64,000 bases of DNA from Bathymodiolus brooksi (GCA_963680875.1 OY804578.1:105057689-105121688); one strand, 5' to 3'; counted from the first letter of the stretch, positions 10,240 through 21,314 are shown. Notes: generated by a model not told the origin, from the letters alone. Numbers and translations are program-made.

Positions 10240-11470
10240 GTGATTATTAAAATCATTTATAGGCACAGTAATTGCTGGACACAATATTGTGTTGGACACA
10301 GTAATTTGCTGGACCATTTGTATTTTGAGCATTTGTTTTGTTTTATTATATTAAGCGTTGGCCTCTTCAGCCCCAATTAAGCCTGTCAAGCTTGGAGACC
10401 ATAAGAGCTAGTTAACTAGGACGAATCTTATGGGAAAAATGTAGGCAGTGAATGCTATAAAAAATATAATAGAAAATGATTACACAATCAATTCAAAGAA
10501 AAAATACGCAACAAACATGTCAAGGTTATATGAACAATATTAAATGCAAAATAGCGAATTTTTGGAGTTTGGAATTTGTTGGCCCCTTTCGGTCGAATTT
10601 ATCTGGGAAGCAATCAGATATAGATCGAATCAGTCAACATACTACAGGAAGCTCTTTGCAGAATCATTTCAAACTTGGATGAAAGGTGAGAATTCTATGT
10701 ACCTCTCAAATATTCGATATTTCGGGATTTTGGCCCCTTTTTTTAAATGAAATAGCAATATTTGTTATGGTCCATCAACAACTCATAAAAATAATTGTTT
10801 TGCAAAATGAAAATTACATTAAAATTGTATGAAAAATAAAATAAAATTAAATTTGATGTTCTCCCTTTTGGACCGTTCTATATCAAAAACGGTAATGGTT
10901 AAATAATCACTTGATGCCCTTTATCCTCAGATATTCATCAATGAAAGACTAATCATAATCATATTACAATATAGATTATATCAGGTTATCAGGTGAACAT
11001 CTGCTCTGCTAATAATTAGTGTCCTACTTAATGTAACAAGGTAATAGTACAGATAAGACATACATGTATATTGCTTATTTTATATACATGAAGAGATTTT
11101 ATAACAATAAATACGTTACCATCATAAATTCTGAGTATATCCTATAGCGTCATTCAAACAGCCGGAAAAAACCCATATAGGATAAAAATAGCCTTCATTC
11201 GGAAACCATCGGTTGCCATTACCCATCCTAATCATAACTTTTCCAGCTGCGCCACGATAAGCTCGTGAAAATTGCCTCCATGTGTTTATAGAAGAAAACA
11301 GATGAAAACTTTTTTATATTGTTTAAATCTATTATTATTGTAATATTATTATTATTATTGCTTACGCAATTGTTATTTTAGGTCTCGGTAAGTAATTTTG
11401 TGACATTTTACTGTATTATCGAGATGGAATTTTCGGCAAGTAGTAGTAGTCCGTACTTCCCAATTACAGG
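10240..11470. other. Gene-free stretch
   Basis: Nothing secure. TTGGCCCCTTT occurs twice at 10578-10740 within overlapping 68-codon frames with no motif. AT-rich elsewhere. Confidence 0.45.
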
Positions 11471-11673
11471 AAATAAGGGTAATAACAAAATTACCGAACT
11501 CCGAACAATCTTACAAAGGGAAAGTCAAAACTCATAATTATATAAACAGACAAAATCAGTCAACAACCGGAAAACTGTGAAAACCGTAATGACCCTGACT
11601 TGGTACAGGCATTTCTAAAGAAATGGTGGGTTGAATCAGATTTTAAGGCGCCAAACCTCCCGCTCTCATTACG
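11471..11673 (+). repeat. R3 family, 203-bp copy next to DIRS element
   Basis: Near-identical to 3572-3773, with the same two ends. It directly abuts the upstream part of the DIRS-type element at 11674. The DIRS copy is heavily decayed while this repeat is almost unchanged from its partner, so the repeat probably arrived later. Confidence 0.85.
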
Positions 11674-11816
11674 AAACTGACGCTTTTTGGGATGGTTCGG
11701 TCCCAAGCCCAATGGTTAGTTCCCTTAATAACCCTACCTCCAGTTTGTCCAGCATTCGTCCTGAGGCCTAAGCAGCAGACGCTGGACATTATTTACACAG
11801 TCGGGACTTAGGTCCT

Positions 11817-13401
11817 GTGCCTGTGGAACCGGAAGGAGGGGTTATTCCTACTCTGTCTATAGTCACCTCTACAGTTTCCAGGTCGGTGAATTCTTCAGGC
11901 GCCCTGAATCCTGTACCTGGTCAGTCAATGGGCATCAATCTTCCCAGTACCAGACCACCCATTGTCAGTAGTGGTTCTCTCTCGGCTACTGGGTTTCCAA
12001 CTGCTTACAATTGGAATAGACCCCTTGGATGTTTCATTACCCCGTTGTTGGTAATCCTTGGCAACCTTCAGCTGCTTTAGGTGTTCATAACCAGGCTGTT
12101 TCTGGAGGTTTGTGTCTCACTAGTCAGGACCCTTTAGACAGTGTAAGGGAGTTGTTTAGTGGGTTTAAAGATTCCATGAAGGCCGAGTTTAGTTCTCTAA
12201 ACTCTCGGCTTTCGGTTCTGGAATCTTCCACTAAGGTTAGAGTGGACCCTGTACCTCCTTCTCCTGAGTCTCAGGAAGATGAGGTTGACAGGGAGGATGA
12301 CGAAATTTCTGTGGCACCTGGTAGTCACGAGAGGGTGTTCCTCGATGAAGAGGAATCTGACCACCCTACTGACTCTCAGACAGTGAAGAGGGTACCCTCT
12401 TCAGGTTCTACAAATTCTCATCAGACAGTCGCTGATGGTTCTCCTGTTCCCGAGACTGACAGTACTTCTCTTTCTAAAGAGAACTTAAGGTATAGGGTAT
12501 GCACCCTCATGAGGGACGTAGCGAAAGAACCATTTGCCTCTCCTCCTAAGCCTAATAGGCTTTCTTCCAATTTTGAGGCTTCTTGTGGCTTGACTCGGGA
12601 GAGTACATCTACATATAACTCTTTTCCAGAGTCTAACCATGTGTTGGCTGCTTTACAAATCATTAATGATGGTATTAGTAATGATTCTGTAGATAAACAG
12701 TGTTCTGGTTCCAAGTTTTCGGGTTTCGGTCCTACCTCATTCCCAGGAGTTTACAATGTTAAGGATTACCAAATCTTTAATTCTACTCTGGGAAGGTTGG
12801 TCCCAACTTGTGACAAAGCCATGTCTAATGTGTTGGGATCAAAACCAGTTGACGGTCTTAGACTTTCTCAGGCTACTTGGTCAAAGTCGGAAAATTTACT
12901 TCGTAATTCGTCACAGGTACTTGCTTCGGCAGAACATTATCTTTCTGCCACTGGTGCCCTTCTTCATGACCTAGAGGATGAAGGTATAGCTGAATTCAAG
13001 TCTCTCTTGTTACAGCTTGATAAAGCTTTAGGGGCTTCACAAGTTCTTGTACCAACTTTACTCTTCCCAAGAGGAGTGAGATTCTTGACAAATCTTCTGT
13101 TAATGAAACTCTAAAGGATTCACTTATGAAATCTCCTCTTTCGGACAAAATGTTTGGTCTTTCTCTCCAAAAAGTCCAGGAAGAAGTTAGCAAGGCTCTC
13201 CAGTCTGTTGGCGTTAATGTCAGGTTGAATGATGGGAAGAGAACAATTGCTTCCTCATCTTCTGGTTATCAATCTACTCCTACTTTTTCTGCAAAAAGGA
13301 GAAAGGTTGTTCGTCGCAAACAGTATGCCAATTCTTTTAAAACACATCATTCTCAGAAGTCTGGTTCTAATGTTGCTCAGAAGTATGGCCCTCGGCCCTA
13401 G
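11817..13401 (+). pseudogene. DIRS gag-like protein, frameshifted
   Basis: Gag-like region of the DIRS element, in three overlapping frames. The first frame (11817-12080) covers a Ser/Pro-rich start, the second (12029-13114) most of the protein, and the third (ending at 13401) the C-terminus. Frame changes fall near 12040 and 13060. A coiled-coil-like segment FSGFKDSMKAEFSSLNSRL is followed by an acidic stretch. The third frame has LKDSLMKSPLSDKMFG and a basic AKRRKVVRRKQ tail, resembling the C-terminus of DIRS gag proteins. It presumably formed the nucleoprotein core with element RNA. No zinc knuckle is seen. Assignment rests mainly on position upstream of the RT and on the resemblance of the C-terminal block. 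Confidence 0.65.
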
Positions 13402-13425
13402 GTCGTTGCCCCCTCGTACGTTATC

Positions 13426-15300
13426 GACTGCTCAAGAAGGAAGGGAACAACTGCCTCTTCCTTCCATCCCTGTGGGAGGGAGGTTAAGTCAATTCTCAAT
13501 CAATGGGAAAAGAGAACCTCAGACCCATGGATTTTGTCGATAATTCAGGGGGATTAGAACTTCAGTTCAAACAGTTACCTCTGTCGGAGTCTCCCATTCC
13601 CTTTGCAGTCTCTTCGGATCCTCACAAACGTCTACGTCTGTCAGATGAGGTGTCTGTTCTGTTGCAGAAGGCAGCAATAGAACAGGTTCCAAGTTCTTGC
13701 CTGGATCCAGGATTGTATTCCCGTCTCTTTTTGGTCCCCAAGAAAACGGGGGTAATGAGACCAGTTATAGACCTTTCTATTTTGAATACTTACCTTGTGG
13801 TCCCCCATTTCAAAATGGAGACCAACAGGTCCATCAGGGCTTCTATACTCCCAGGAGTTTGGTCGACATCGCTCGATTTAACATATGCTTATTTCCACTG
13901 CCCTATTTCTGCGGCTTTCAGGAAATAACTTCGCTTCGTGTGGGACAACAAAGTTTTTCAGTTTCGAGCTCTCCCATTCGGGTTAGCCATAGCTCCTTTG
14001 GTCTTCACCAAAATTTGTCAAGTTGTCTCAGCTCATCTGCATACACTGTCTATCCAGATTCATTCCTACCTGGACGATTCTCTTATCAAGGAACTCAACC
14101 CAGACATTCTTTTGTCTCATAGCCAGACAGTTATAGACCTCCTCCTAGAACTAGGTTTCCTGATTTCTTGGAAGAAATCGGAGGTCATTCCGTCTCAGGA
14201 TTTCGTTTTCCTAGGAGAACATTTCAGGATGGACTTGGGTCTTGTGTTTCCTCCAGAGGAGAATTTGTTGGCTCTTCGTCAGTTTATTCTAACCTTTCTG
14301 GCCAAGACCTCAGTCACTGCTCGTCAATTTTCACAACTGCTAGGTCTTCTCAACTCTCTAGCAGATGTAGTACAGCTAGGACATCTACACATTTGTCCTC
14401 TACAGTTTTATCTCCTCGAGCATTGGACCCCGTCTTCCCAGGATTGGGAAGCCTCTATTCATATCCTGGAAGTTCTCTCTCCTCATCTGTCTTGGTGGCT
14501 GCAGAGGGAAAATGTCATGACAGGGTTTCCCCTGGCATCTCCAGTTCCCAGTATGACCCTATTCACTGACGCTTCCCTTCTGGGATGGGGAGCCTATCTG
14601 GAGGGTCAAACTGTTTCAGGGATGTGGTCTTCCACCCTTCAGAACGATCACATCAATCTTTTGGAAATGAGGGGAGTTCTGTTAGCTCTTTCTCATTTCA
14701 AACTTTGTCTGGAGTCCCTATCTATTGTCTTGGCAACAGACAACACAATAGTGGTAGCCTACCTGAAGAATCAGGGAGGAACACATTGTTACTCTCTGTA
14801 TCAGCTGGCCAAGGATGTTCTGATCCTATGCTCTCAATTCCAGATTCGTCTGGTTGTGAGACATATTCCAGGCCGTCTGAACGTTCTTGTGGAATCTCTT
14901 TCCAGGTCCTTAGCACCAGTCAATACAGAGTGGGAACTTCAACAGGCAGTCTTTCAATCTATAGTTCTTCATTGGGGAAATCCCAATATAGATCTATTCG
15001 CAACGAGTCTGAACTTCAAGGTGACAGCTTTCGTCTCCCCAGTTCCAGACCCCAGAGCCTATGCTGTGGACGCAATGAGCCTATCTTGGGAGGGAATGTT
15101 CGCCTATGCATTCCCCTATTCAGATTTCTCGCCTCTGTTCTTCACAAGATAACAGGAGAGAAATGTATGATCATAGTTATTGCTCCAGCTTGGCCAAAAC
15201 AAGCTTGGGTCGCAAATCTACTGCGTCTGTCCTGTGCCAGGACACTAGTGCTTCCCTTAAAACGAAATCTTCTATCTCAGTTCAAAGGGCCGGGGGTGTA
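13426..15300 (+). pseudogene. DIRS reverse transcriptase - RNase H, with stop and frameshifts
   Basis: RT and RNase H of the DIRS element. RT motifs in order: LFLVPKKTGVMRPVIDLSIL, STSLDLTYAYFHCPI, RALPFGLAIAPLVFTKIC and the catalytic YLDD. RNase H motifs: FTDASLLGWGAY, NLLEMRGVLLAL, LATDNTIVVAYLKNQGG and HIPGRLNVLVESLSR. A connection region with IAPAWPKQAWVANLL follows, as in other DIRS elements. The main frame (13503-15152) is interrupted by a TAA at 13926-13928 just before the LRFVWDNK block, and the N-terminal PVGGRL segment around 13470 lies in other frames, so at least two indels separate it. No DNA adenine methyltransferase domain, sometimes found in DIRS1 relatives, is seen. Confidence 0.9.
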
Positions 15301-15324
15301 GTTCATCTTTCTCCATAAAGACTG

Positions 15325-16241
15325 CATCTACATGTTTGGCTTCTGTCAGGGATAATCTCAGACAGAAAGGCTTTTCTGAAACAGCTACCAAGCACATCTC
15401 CAGGTCAGTGCGAGAATCCACTAGCATCGTCTAAGTGGACAATCTTATCTGATTTATGTGTTGGAAGGGAGATTGATCCATTCAAAATCTCTGTCCAAAT
15501 ATTAACGGATTTTCTTGTCTTCCCCTTTGAGGTGAAAGGTCTTGCCCCTTCCACTGTAAAGAGGTACAGATCTGCTATCTCTCGAACTATTTATATATCT
15601 GGTGGGGAAGATTTCGGAAATAATCAGTTTATTTCCCTTCTAGTTCGCAACTTTAGTCTTGAAAGGCCACGACAAATGGTTCTGGTTCCTCAATGGAACC
15701 TAGATCTAATTTTATCAGCTCTAAACCTGACATCATTTGAGCCAGCAGAAGAGTTAGACTTGAAATTCCTCTCTTACAAATGCTGTTTCTTATTGGCACT
15801 TGCTTCGGGCAGGAGAAGAAGCGAAGTTCATGCTTTTCTACTTCTAATTCTTGCCTTAGATTCTCTAGAGACAAATCTTCGGTTACTTTGCTTACGGACC
15901 CAGCTTATCTAGGCAAAAACCAGATACCAGATAAAGGGGCAGAGTCTATTTATATACCAGCGCTGCCTCAAGACTATGATTCTGTTTCTCTGTGTCCGGT
16001 AAGAATATTGTCTATTTATTTGACTAGGACAGCTTCTTTGCGTTCTAGTACCAATAAACGACTTGTTATCCCTATTAAGAAGGGTGTCTCTGATCTCTCT
16101 GTTAAAACCATTTCTACCTGGATATGCAAGACTATTTCTCTTGCATACGAATCTTCGGGACAAGCTATGCTTGACAAATTCCAGGTCAAAGCTCATGATG
16201 TTAGAGCTTTTGCATCTTCTTGGGCATTATTTACATTTTAG
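15325..16241 (+). pseudogene. DIRS tyrosine recombinase, frameshifted, catalytic Tyr region missing
   Basis: Tyrosine recombinase of the DIRS element, which in the family inserts the circular cDNA. The N-terminal part (SVQILTDFLVFPFE, then GLAPSTVKRYRSAISRT) reads in frame 1. The catalytic Arg region GRRRSEVHAF ends that frame at about 15840; the remainder continues in frame 3 from LRFSRDKSSV to the end. The HxxR box is present as KAHDVRAFASSWA near the end. Family members continue about 30-40 residues to a nucleophilic Tyr, but here a stop follows within five codons, at 16239-16241. The 3' part is therefore lost or replaced and the enzyme cannot be complete. Confidence 0.85.
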
Positions 16242-16651
16242 GTAGCCGTAGTGTAGTTTTCAAATTTGTGGGTCATTTTTTACACTTAGTGTTGTTTTGA
16301 AATTTGTGGGTCATTTTTAACACTGGTGTATTGAAATCAAAAATACTTTTCTCACACGCGTACATATATCTTTGATGATGTGCAATATTTGTTGATTTTA
16401 ATCATAATACATCATTTTGTATATGGATAAAGCACCTCCCATTTCCAAGCACTTGATCTTATCAAGCTGCATTTTTCATGTGCTAATTAAGTGTGGTGTT
16501 CGCAATGACTTTGGTGAGTATTGTTTAAGATATTTAAAAACGAGAACAAGGTACATTTGGATAAGATGATGGTGATACCTGCTTTGTACTAGACTAGTTT
16601 GGATCTCTATAATCTGAGCTCACTGAAAACAGCAATCCACATAAATACATG

Positions 16652-16735
16652 TCTCTCCACTCGGACACATTAATCTGATTCCGAGTCAGCCGGTCTTCGC
16701 TCTTACTCCTCAATTTCTCTTTTCCGGGGTGACGT
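16652..16735 (-). mobile_element. S2 SINE fragment, reverse orientation
   Basis: CTCCACTCGGACACATTAAT, GATTCCGAGTCAGCCGG and CTTCGCTCTTACTCCT are the reverse complement of the S2 body (compare 7430-7520). Confidence 0.65.
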
Positions 16736-16790
16736 CACTTCCCCTAATAACAACGAGTCGGCCATCTTAGTCGGTGAAACGATCACGTGG
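16730..16790 (+). promoter_or_regulatory. Possible promoter: CRE, YY1-like and E-box motifs
   Basis: Within 60 bp of otherwise AT-rich DNA there are TGACGTCA (16730-16737, CRE/ATF), GGCCATCTTAG (16760-16770, YY1-like) and CACGTG (16784-16789, E-box), with several CpGs. An ATG in fair context follows at 16797. This is the motif mix of a mollusc core promoter, but motif matches alone are weak evidence. Confidence 0.35.
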
Positions 16791-16796
16791 ATACGC

Positions 16797-17084
16797 ATGG
16801 CTTCAGTGGAGAATAAGTGAGTTATCTATAAATTGAGTGGTAATTAACACCTTATCATTACTTAACAATAAACAAACGTGAAATATATATGTGTACTAGT
16901 GATAATCATGTCCCACAGCTATCAAGAGACATTAAATGGTGAATCGTTATCTTGATATAAATCAAAATTAAGTGTAATTAACTGTAAAGGGTGCCCTTAC
17001 AAGTTACCAGCAGGTGTTTGGGAAAAAAATACGTGCAAGTGGCCTAATCTTCAGTATGGGGATGTGTATGCATACCTGATATAA
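16797..17084 (+). CDS. Candidate two-exon gene start (KGCPYKLPAGVWEKN...)
   Basis: Exon 1 would be 16797-16816 (MASVEN, donor GTGAGT) and exon 2 16973-17084 (acceptor AAG). The phases fit (2+1) and the joined frame stays open through KGCPYKLPAGVWEK, TCKWPNLQYGDVYAYLI to a TAA at 17082. Exon 2 is markedly more GC-rich than its surroundings and the KWPNLQYGDVYAYLI block resembles the N-terminus of mollusc proteins that carry SWIM or YqaJ domains (WP.V.YGDIY.YLI type), recalled from memory. The rest of such a protein is not found downstream, so this is a gene start with lost or distant exons, or a gene fragment carried by a repeat. A possible terminal exon lies at 20932-21006, beyond the nested transposons. 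Confidence 0.35.
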
Positions 17085-18173
17085 AGTCCTTGTACATTAC
17101 CTTTTTTATATAAATAATTTATGACTCGATATCTTTATCATAAATGATTATTAATAAATAAGTAATGTACATGTATGTATCACTCAGAATGTGAAATGTA
17201 CCAACAAATGTCACTATATCGTAATAAGGGTTAATGTCTCAAATATATATATTAATGAAAAGATAGAAATTATTGCATATCATGAAACCTAGAATATTTT
17301 TTTTTATTGGAAACAAACAAAAGAAATTATTAGGAACAATAGTCAACTATCTGAGACCATCATGGCATGGATATAAACATGGAATCGTGTAGAAAAACAA
17401 GGTTATCATAATTATTAAATATTAAATCAGATCATTGATGAAATAAAAGTTAAATGAATAATTACTATTTTTTTTAAATATTAAAACATAATAATTATTA
17501 TTTCAAAGTTGTAAAGTAAATAAAAGCTAAAAGCTTGAATTGACTTCACTCTTATAATGAGTTTTTAATTTCATTTACAATAAAGATTTAAAAAAAAATG
17601 TATTTTATGATGATCAATGATCGCTGATTAAAATTGCTTGTCATGTAGTAAATCTCTCAGTTGTAATATACAGGATGTAACCAATTAGCACCTACTGTGA
17701 AGTCATCTATTTTGAGATGCCATTCAATGAAAATAACAACCTGACCATATTGTTATATAATAAGATAAGAATTAGATAAGAAATTAGAATTTATAAAAGT
17801 CATGTATATGTTTTTTATTGAAAATTAATTAACACATTAAGTCACATTTCATTTATTTAGCCTAACTTGGGTCAGTTATCAATTAAAAAGACAAAAATAG
17901 TTTTAAAAAAAAATCTGTCTAACAAGTATTTACCTAAATAACGATATTGTGATTGGTATTTCTTAGTAAATTATATTAAAAATCATTTTAATTTATGGAT
18001 TAATCAACTTTCTGTTTACATATTTATTTTCAATAAAATTACTTTATTATTTCATCCCATTTTCCTTAATTTAACTTGTGTATATCCATATTTATACAAT
18101 CTATGTTAACAGTAAGCTACATACCGGTGTCAACCCTATATATGCTCCCACATACATGTTAAATGTGTATTGT
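17085..18173. other. Gene-free, very AT-rich stretch
   Basis: No open frame, repeat family or RNA gene recognised; long A/T runs throughout. Confidence 0.5.
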
Positions 18174-18719
18174 ACGGAAAGCGAGAGGTATCTTCAGACA
18201 TCAGACTTTTGACTTCTGACTTCAGACTTCGGACTTCGGACTTCAGACTTTAGATGTTATATTTCACTCTTTCTACTTCGGACTTCACACTTCAGACTTG
18301 AGTGCTATTGTGATATAAGCGCTATTATCAGCCATTGAAAACACGGCATTTTATTTAGATCGGTATTGCTACATTTGTAAGATGGAGTTGTCCACAGAGG
18401 AAAGAAATATTCTTATAAAAGACTATTGTACCAAAGGATTAACTCAGAAAGAAATCCGGAATATATTGATGTGTCGTCATAATCATATAGTGAGCCTTGT
18501 TCATTTGAAACGCCTGGGCCCGGTTGTTCAACTTGTAGTTAAATTTTAACCAATGGTTAAACATGATAACCTATGGTTACAATTTAACGAAAGCACGCAA
18601 TGCGTTGTTCAACTTATGATTAAATTTAACTACTGGTTAAAGCATGGATAAACTGATTAATATTTAACAACGGTATAAGGGCTCTGTTAGAATATTTAAC
18701 CATTGGTTGTCAATTCAAA

Positions 18720-18986
18720 ATGGCTGCCAGACATGTTCTTTCTATGATGCCTCCCGTACAAAACAGGAAACCCAGAGTGTTTCGGGCAATTGAGCTCCGT
18801 GCAAATTTGCTTGAAATAGAAGTTTCTGAGGTGGATGGCATTTCCAATGAAATTAAATTTCTATTACCATTTACATTGTTCAAAACAGTGCATTACATTT
18901 GCGCGCATTACCATTACATTTGCGCGGAAAAATCCTACATTTGCGCGCATAAAACCATTACATTTGCACTTATTTTTTTAAGGTAA
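18720..18986 (+). pseudogene. Short transposase-like N-terminal fragment in the inner element
   Basis: An ATG in good context (CAAAATGGCTGC) starts MAARHVLSMMPPVQNRKPRV, then FRAIELRANLLEIE. A start of the MAAR..L...P.....PRVFR type is known to me from Harbinger-like transposase genes of marine invertebrates, but similarity is weak after residue 30. From about 18880 the frame runs into a TTACATTTGCGCG repeat that is unlikely to be coding. No DDE motif is present. The position inside a CTG-flanked element supports, but does not prove, the assignment. Confidence 0.4.
18893..18968. repeat. TACATTTGCGCG tandem motif, 4 copies
   Basis: ACATTTGCGCG occurs at about 18895, 18913 and 18936, and once more with the end changed to ACATTTGCAC at 18960, separated by short variable spacers. 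Its CpG-rich core stands out from the AT-rich context and it may be the end of another nested element. Confidence 0.6.
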
Positions 18987-20931
18987 ATACAGGTAAATCA
19001 AGGTAAATCCAGATGAAAATAGTGAAATTACTTACGAATTTTCAATTATTTTTTTTTCAAATTTACACTAAGAACAATGTTTATAAAGTAGTATTGCACC
19101 CCTTCCGTTAGTCGACCCCTTTCCTCTATTTGTTTCATATGATTTAAAATCGTTAGCGATCACGGGTTTACAGGGAAGTTTCTTGTGTTTCAAGTTATGA
19201 TAAATTGATATATCCTTCGCTGTTAATGGTGAGAGAAATTGCATGTATTTCCCATGAATAGTCGGGACATAGGCGGCGGAAGCGGGGGCAGTTTTTGTTG
19301 TTGCTTTTCTCGTTTTTTTGGAAAAATTTACCGGTATCAATTTTGTTTTTCATGATTCTTGCCCCTCACGCGAAATTTGAGTTAGTGTAATTAGTCAAAT
19401 AGTACGGAAAGGACAAATTACTGGGACGCGGAATAAATGTCCATGAGACAACCTTCCAGAAAAGATCTAAATAAAAAATTTCAAATAGGGAACGCCTAGC
19501 AGTCTACAACAACGAACATATGCCCACACTACAAGACGATATGGCCACAGACTAGACAAAAGCTAAGTAGAGTAAATTAACAACAGACCGAGAAATGCGA
19601 AGTAAAAGACCCATTTCAAGACAAAAACCATAGTGAAAAATGAGGACTTTTACAAAGGCTCTTTGCATAGGAAAGGCACATATGAATGTGACGGGGTTAA
19701 AATAGTCATATCATCCTCCCTTTTTAGTAACAATGTCAAAAATCAATATCGACCAAAAATCTAAGTCAATCAGAACATACGCTGGTCGTACAATTGCGTT
19801 GGAAAAACAAAATTATAAAACTTCAAAAATAGCATGAGGTACCTCTATGACATCATGGACATTCCTCATCAATTGCCGGAATTGGAGAAATTGGATAATT
19901 TACATATGAGACACCAACCAATCATTTCATACTGAAAAGGGGGTTATATTTTTTCTTAATTGTTATTCATGAAAAACTTTGTGCATGTTAATTGAAATAA
20001 AAAGAAATTCACACATTAAAATCAGAGAGAAAAACAGACCTTTGACATACATGCATGGACCCAATTTTAATGAGATGTTGGAAACTAAAGAAAATATTCT
20101 ACGGCTAACTTACATAATGAAAATTAACAGTCCTTGAAATTGTAAGACAATAAAAAGATTTAATCAAAAGTAGTTTAATGAGTTATAAGAAGTTATCGTC
20201 ACCTATATAACACACCCTTGCACTAAGCACGTCTTATTAACATTTCTTTTAATGTTATTAAGCAACTAAGACGAGGTCCATATACTCTTCCGTACTAACT
20301 TGTACACAATACTTTTAATATTGGACACATAACCTTAGAAAATGACATGTAAGTTATATTCCTCAAGTAAGATTTCACTTTTTTTTAATAACTGTATTGC
20401 TTTTTGTCCTGAGAAGGGGGGATTGAGTCAGCCATATTCATTTTGTTATTTATCTGCTGCTAGGATAAAACAAGGAATTGTGGGATACATTGGTCTTGGT
20501 TAAATATTAAACCTGCAGTTATTGGTTGGTTAAATATTAACTAAATGGTTATTTAGCCAAGTGGTTAAATGAAGTTGAAAAACTCATTTTTAACCCTTGG
20601 TTTACTAACCCATGGTTAAATCTTTAACCAATGGTTAAATATAACCATATGGTTAATTTAACAACAAGTTGAACAACCGGGTCCTGATGAAGAGCCTGAA
20701 TTTAAGGAAACGACACTTTGACACTCCTGTCAGAGATGTTGTGGAAGTGTGCAGTCCGAAGTCTGAAGTCTGAAGTCTGAAGATACATCTCGCTTTCCGT
20801 AGTACTGTAACATTTTATTGTTATAACATTATTTACTCAAAAATATTAATTGTGACTTTTTGTCCTGTAACTTTCTGTCCGTTTACCCAAATTAATACTA
20901 TTACCTATAACAATTTCTCATTTATTTTAGG

Positions 20932-21115
20932 TATATTCACCAGAGAAAGCTACAGTCCAGAACAATCTACACACATCATCCTCAAAGCTGATGTCACACC
21001 ATCCTTGAGAGTGTTGTTAAAAGTTGTTCTTATTATAATTTTACTTATCCAGAGATTTAAGAGTAGTGTGTTGTGGTTTTTTTTATATTATTGATATGAT
21101 GTGCCGAGAAATAAA
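20932..21115 (+). other. Possible 3'-terminal exon with polyadenylation signal
   Basis: A pyrimidine-rich tract ending TTTATTTTAG is followed by VYSPEKATVQNNLHTSSSKL then a stop at about 21006, and AATAAA at 21110-21115. Codon content is better than the flanks. It could end the candidate gene starting at 16797. There is no domain to confirm it. Confidence 0.2.
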
Positions 21116-21314
21116 CCTTCGGTGAAGAAAAACTGTTATCTTTATTTTGTACTTAAAATCAAGGATGAATATTGTGAAGTAAATTTTCTCATAATTTGAA
21201 GATAATTATTGCAATCAAATGTTGCACATAAAATGGTAGTATAAGATGGAATGAAATATAATTAATTAAACCTACTAGTTGTACCAACAGATTGTTGTCA
21301 TCTATGTTTTTGTA

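Larger units (their letters stand above)
11674..16250 (+). mobile_element. DIRS-type (tyrosine-recombinase) retrotransposon, decayed
   Basis: Three coding modules in the order gag, RT-RNase H, tyrosine recombinase lie on the plus strand with no LTRs and no DDE integrase, which defines a DIRS-group element. Codon use is distinctly less AT-rich than the flanks, as expected for recently inserted coding DNA. Multiple frameshifts and one in-frame stop make it inactive. The recombinase stops soon after the HxxR motif, and just beyond, at 16255-16325, a ~45-bp sequence with AAATTTGTGGGTCATTTTT is repeated twice. I did not find the inverted terminal repeats or internal complementary region of intact DIRS elements. 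The extreme 5' limit is uncertain. Confidence 0.85.
18517..20683 (+). mobile_element. Inner DNA transposon, 2,167 bp, Harbinger-like, 3-bp CTG target duplication
   Basis: Ends read GGCCCGGTTGTTCAACTTG at 18517 and CAAGTTGAACAACCGGGTC ending at 20683, i.e. ~19-bp terminal inverted repeats with one mismatch. CTG flanks both sides (18514-18516 and 20684-20686) and the interrupted transposase frame is continuous across one CTG, so the 3-bp duplication is secure. Subterminal regions on both sides are rich in ACCAATGGTTAAA-type short palindromes. A 3-bp duplication fits PIF/Harbinger. The interior has a short transposase-like frame (18720) and otherwise no complete gene, so the copy is non-autonomous. 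Confidence 0.85.
18382..20750 (+). pseudogene. N-terminal (HTH) fragment of an integrase-type transposase, split by insertion
   Basis: From an ATG at 18382 the frame reads MELSTEERNILIKDYCTKG, then TQKEIRNILMCRHNHIV and HLKRL, a helix-turn-helix-like start. It is cut after codon 45 at 18516 by the element 18517-20683. Beyond the insert the frame resumes with MKSLNLRKRHFDTPVRDVVE, then runs into the outer terminal repeat. The N-terminus resembles that of animal proteins with an rve integrase core, where an HLKR.LK.L.LRR block follows the HTH (recalled, not searched). The catalytic core is absent. If one CTG copy is disregarded, the two flanks are in the same frame, which dates the insertion after the internal deletion or independently of it. 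Confidence 0.6.
18174..20801 (+). mobile_element. Outer DNA transposon (~460 bp) interrupted by a 2.17-kb element
   Basis: Terminal inverted repeats: ACGGAAAGCGAGAGGTATCT at 18174 and its complement, ending TCTCGCTTTCCGT, at about 20801. Both are followed inward by runs of the hexamer-like GACTTC / GAAGTC. Inside is the 5' part of a transposase gene (18382 onward) that resumes on the far side of the inserted element at 20684. Without the insert the unit is only about 460 bp, so it is an internally deleted, non-autonomous copy. The target duplication of the outer element was not clear. Confidence 0.75.

Noticed and set aside
19068..19340. 90-codon minus frame inside the inner transposon
   Set aside because: Starts at TTG, has no domain, and its composition is patchy; kept only as interior of the element.
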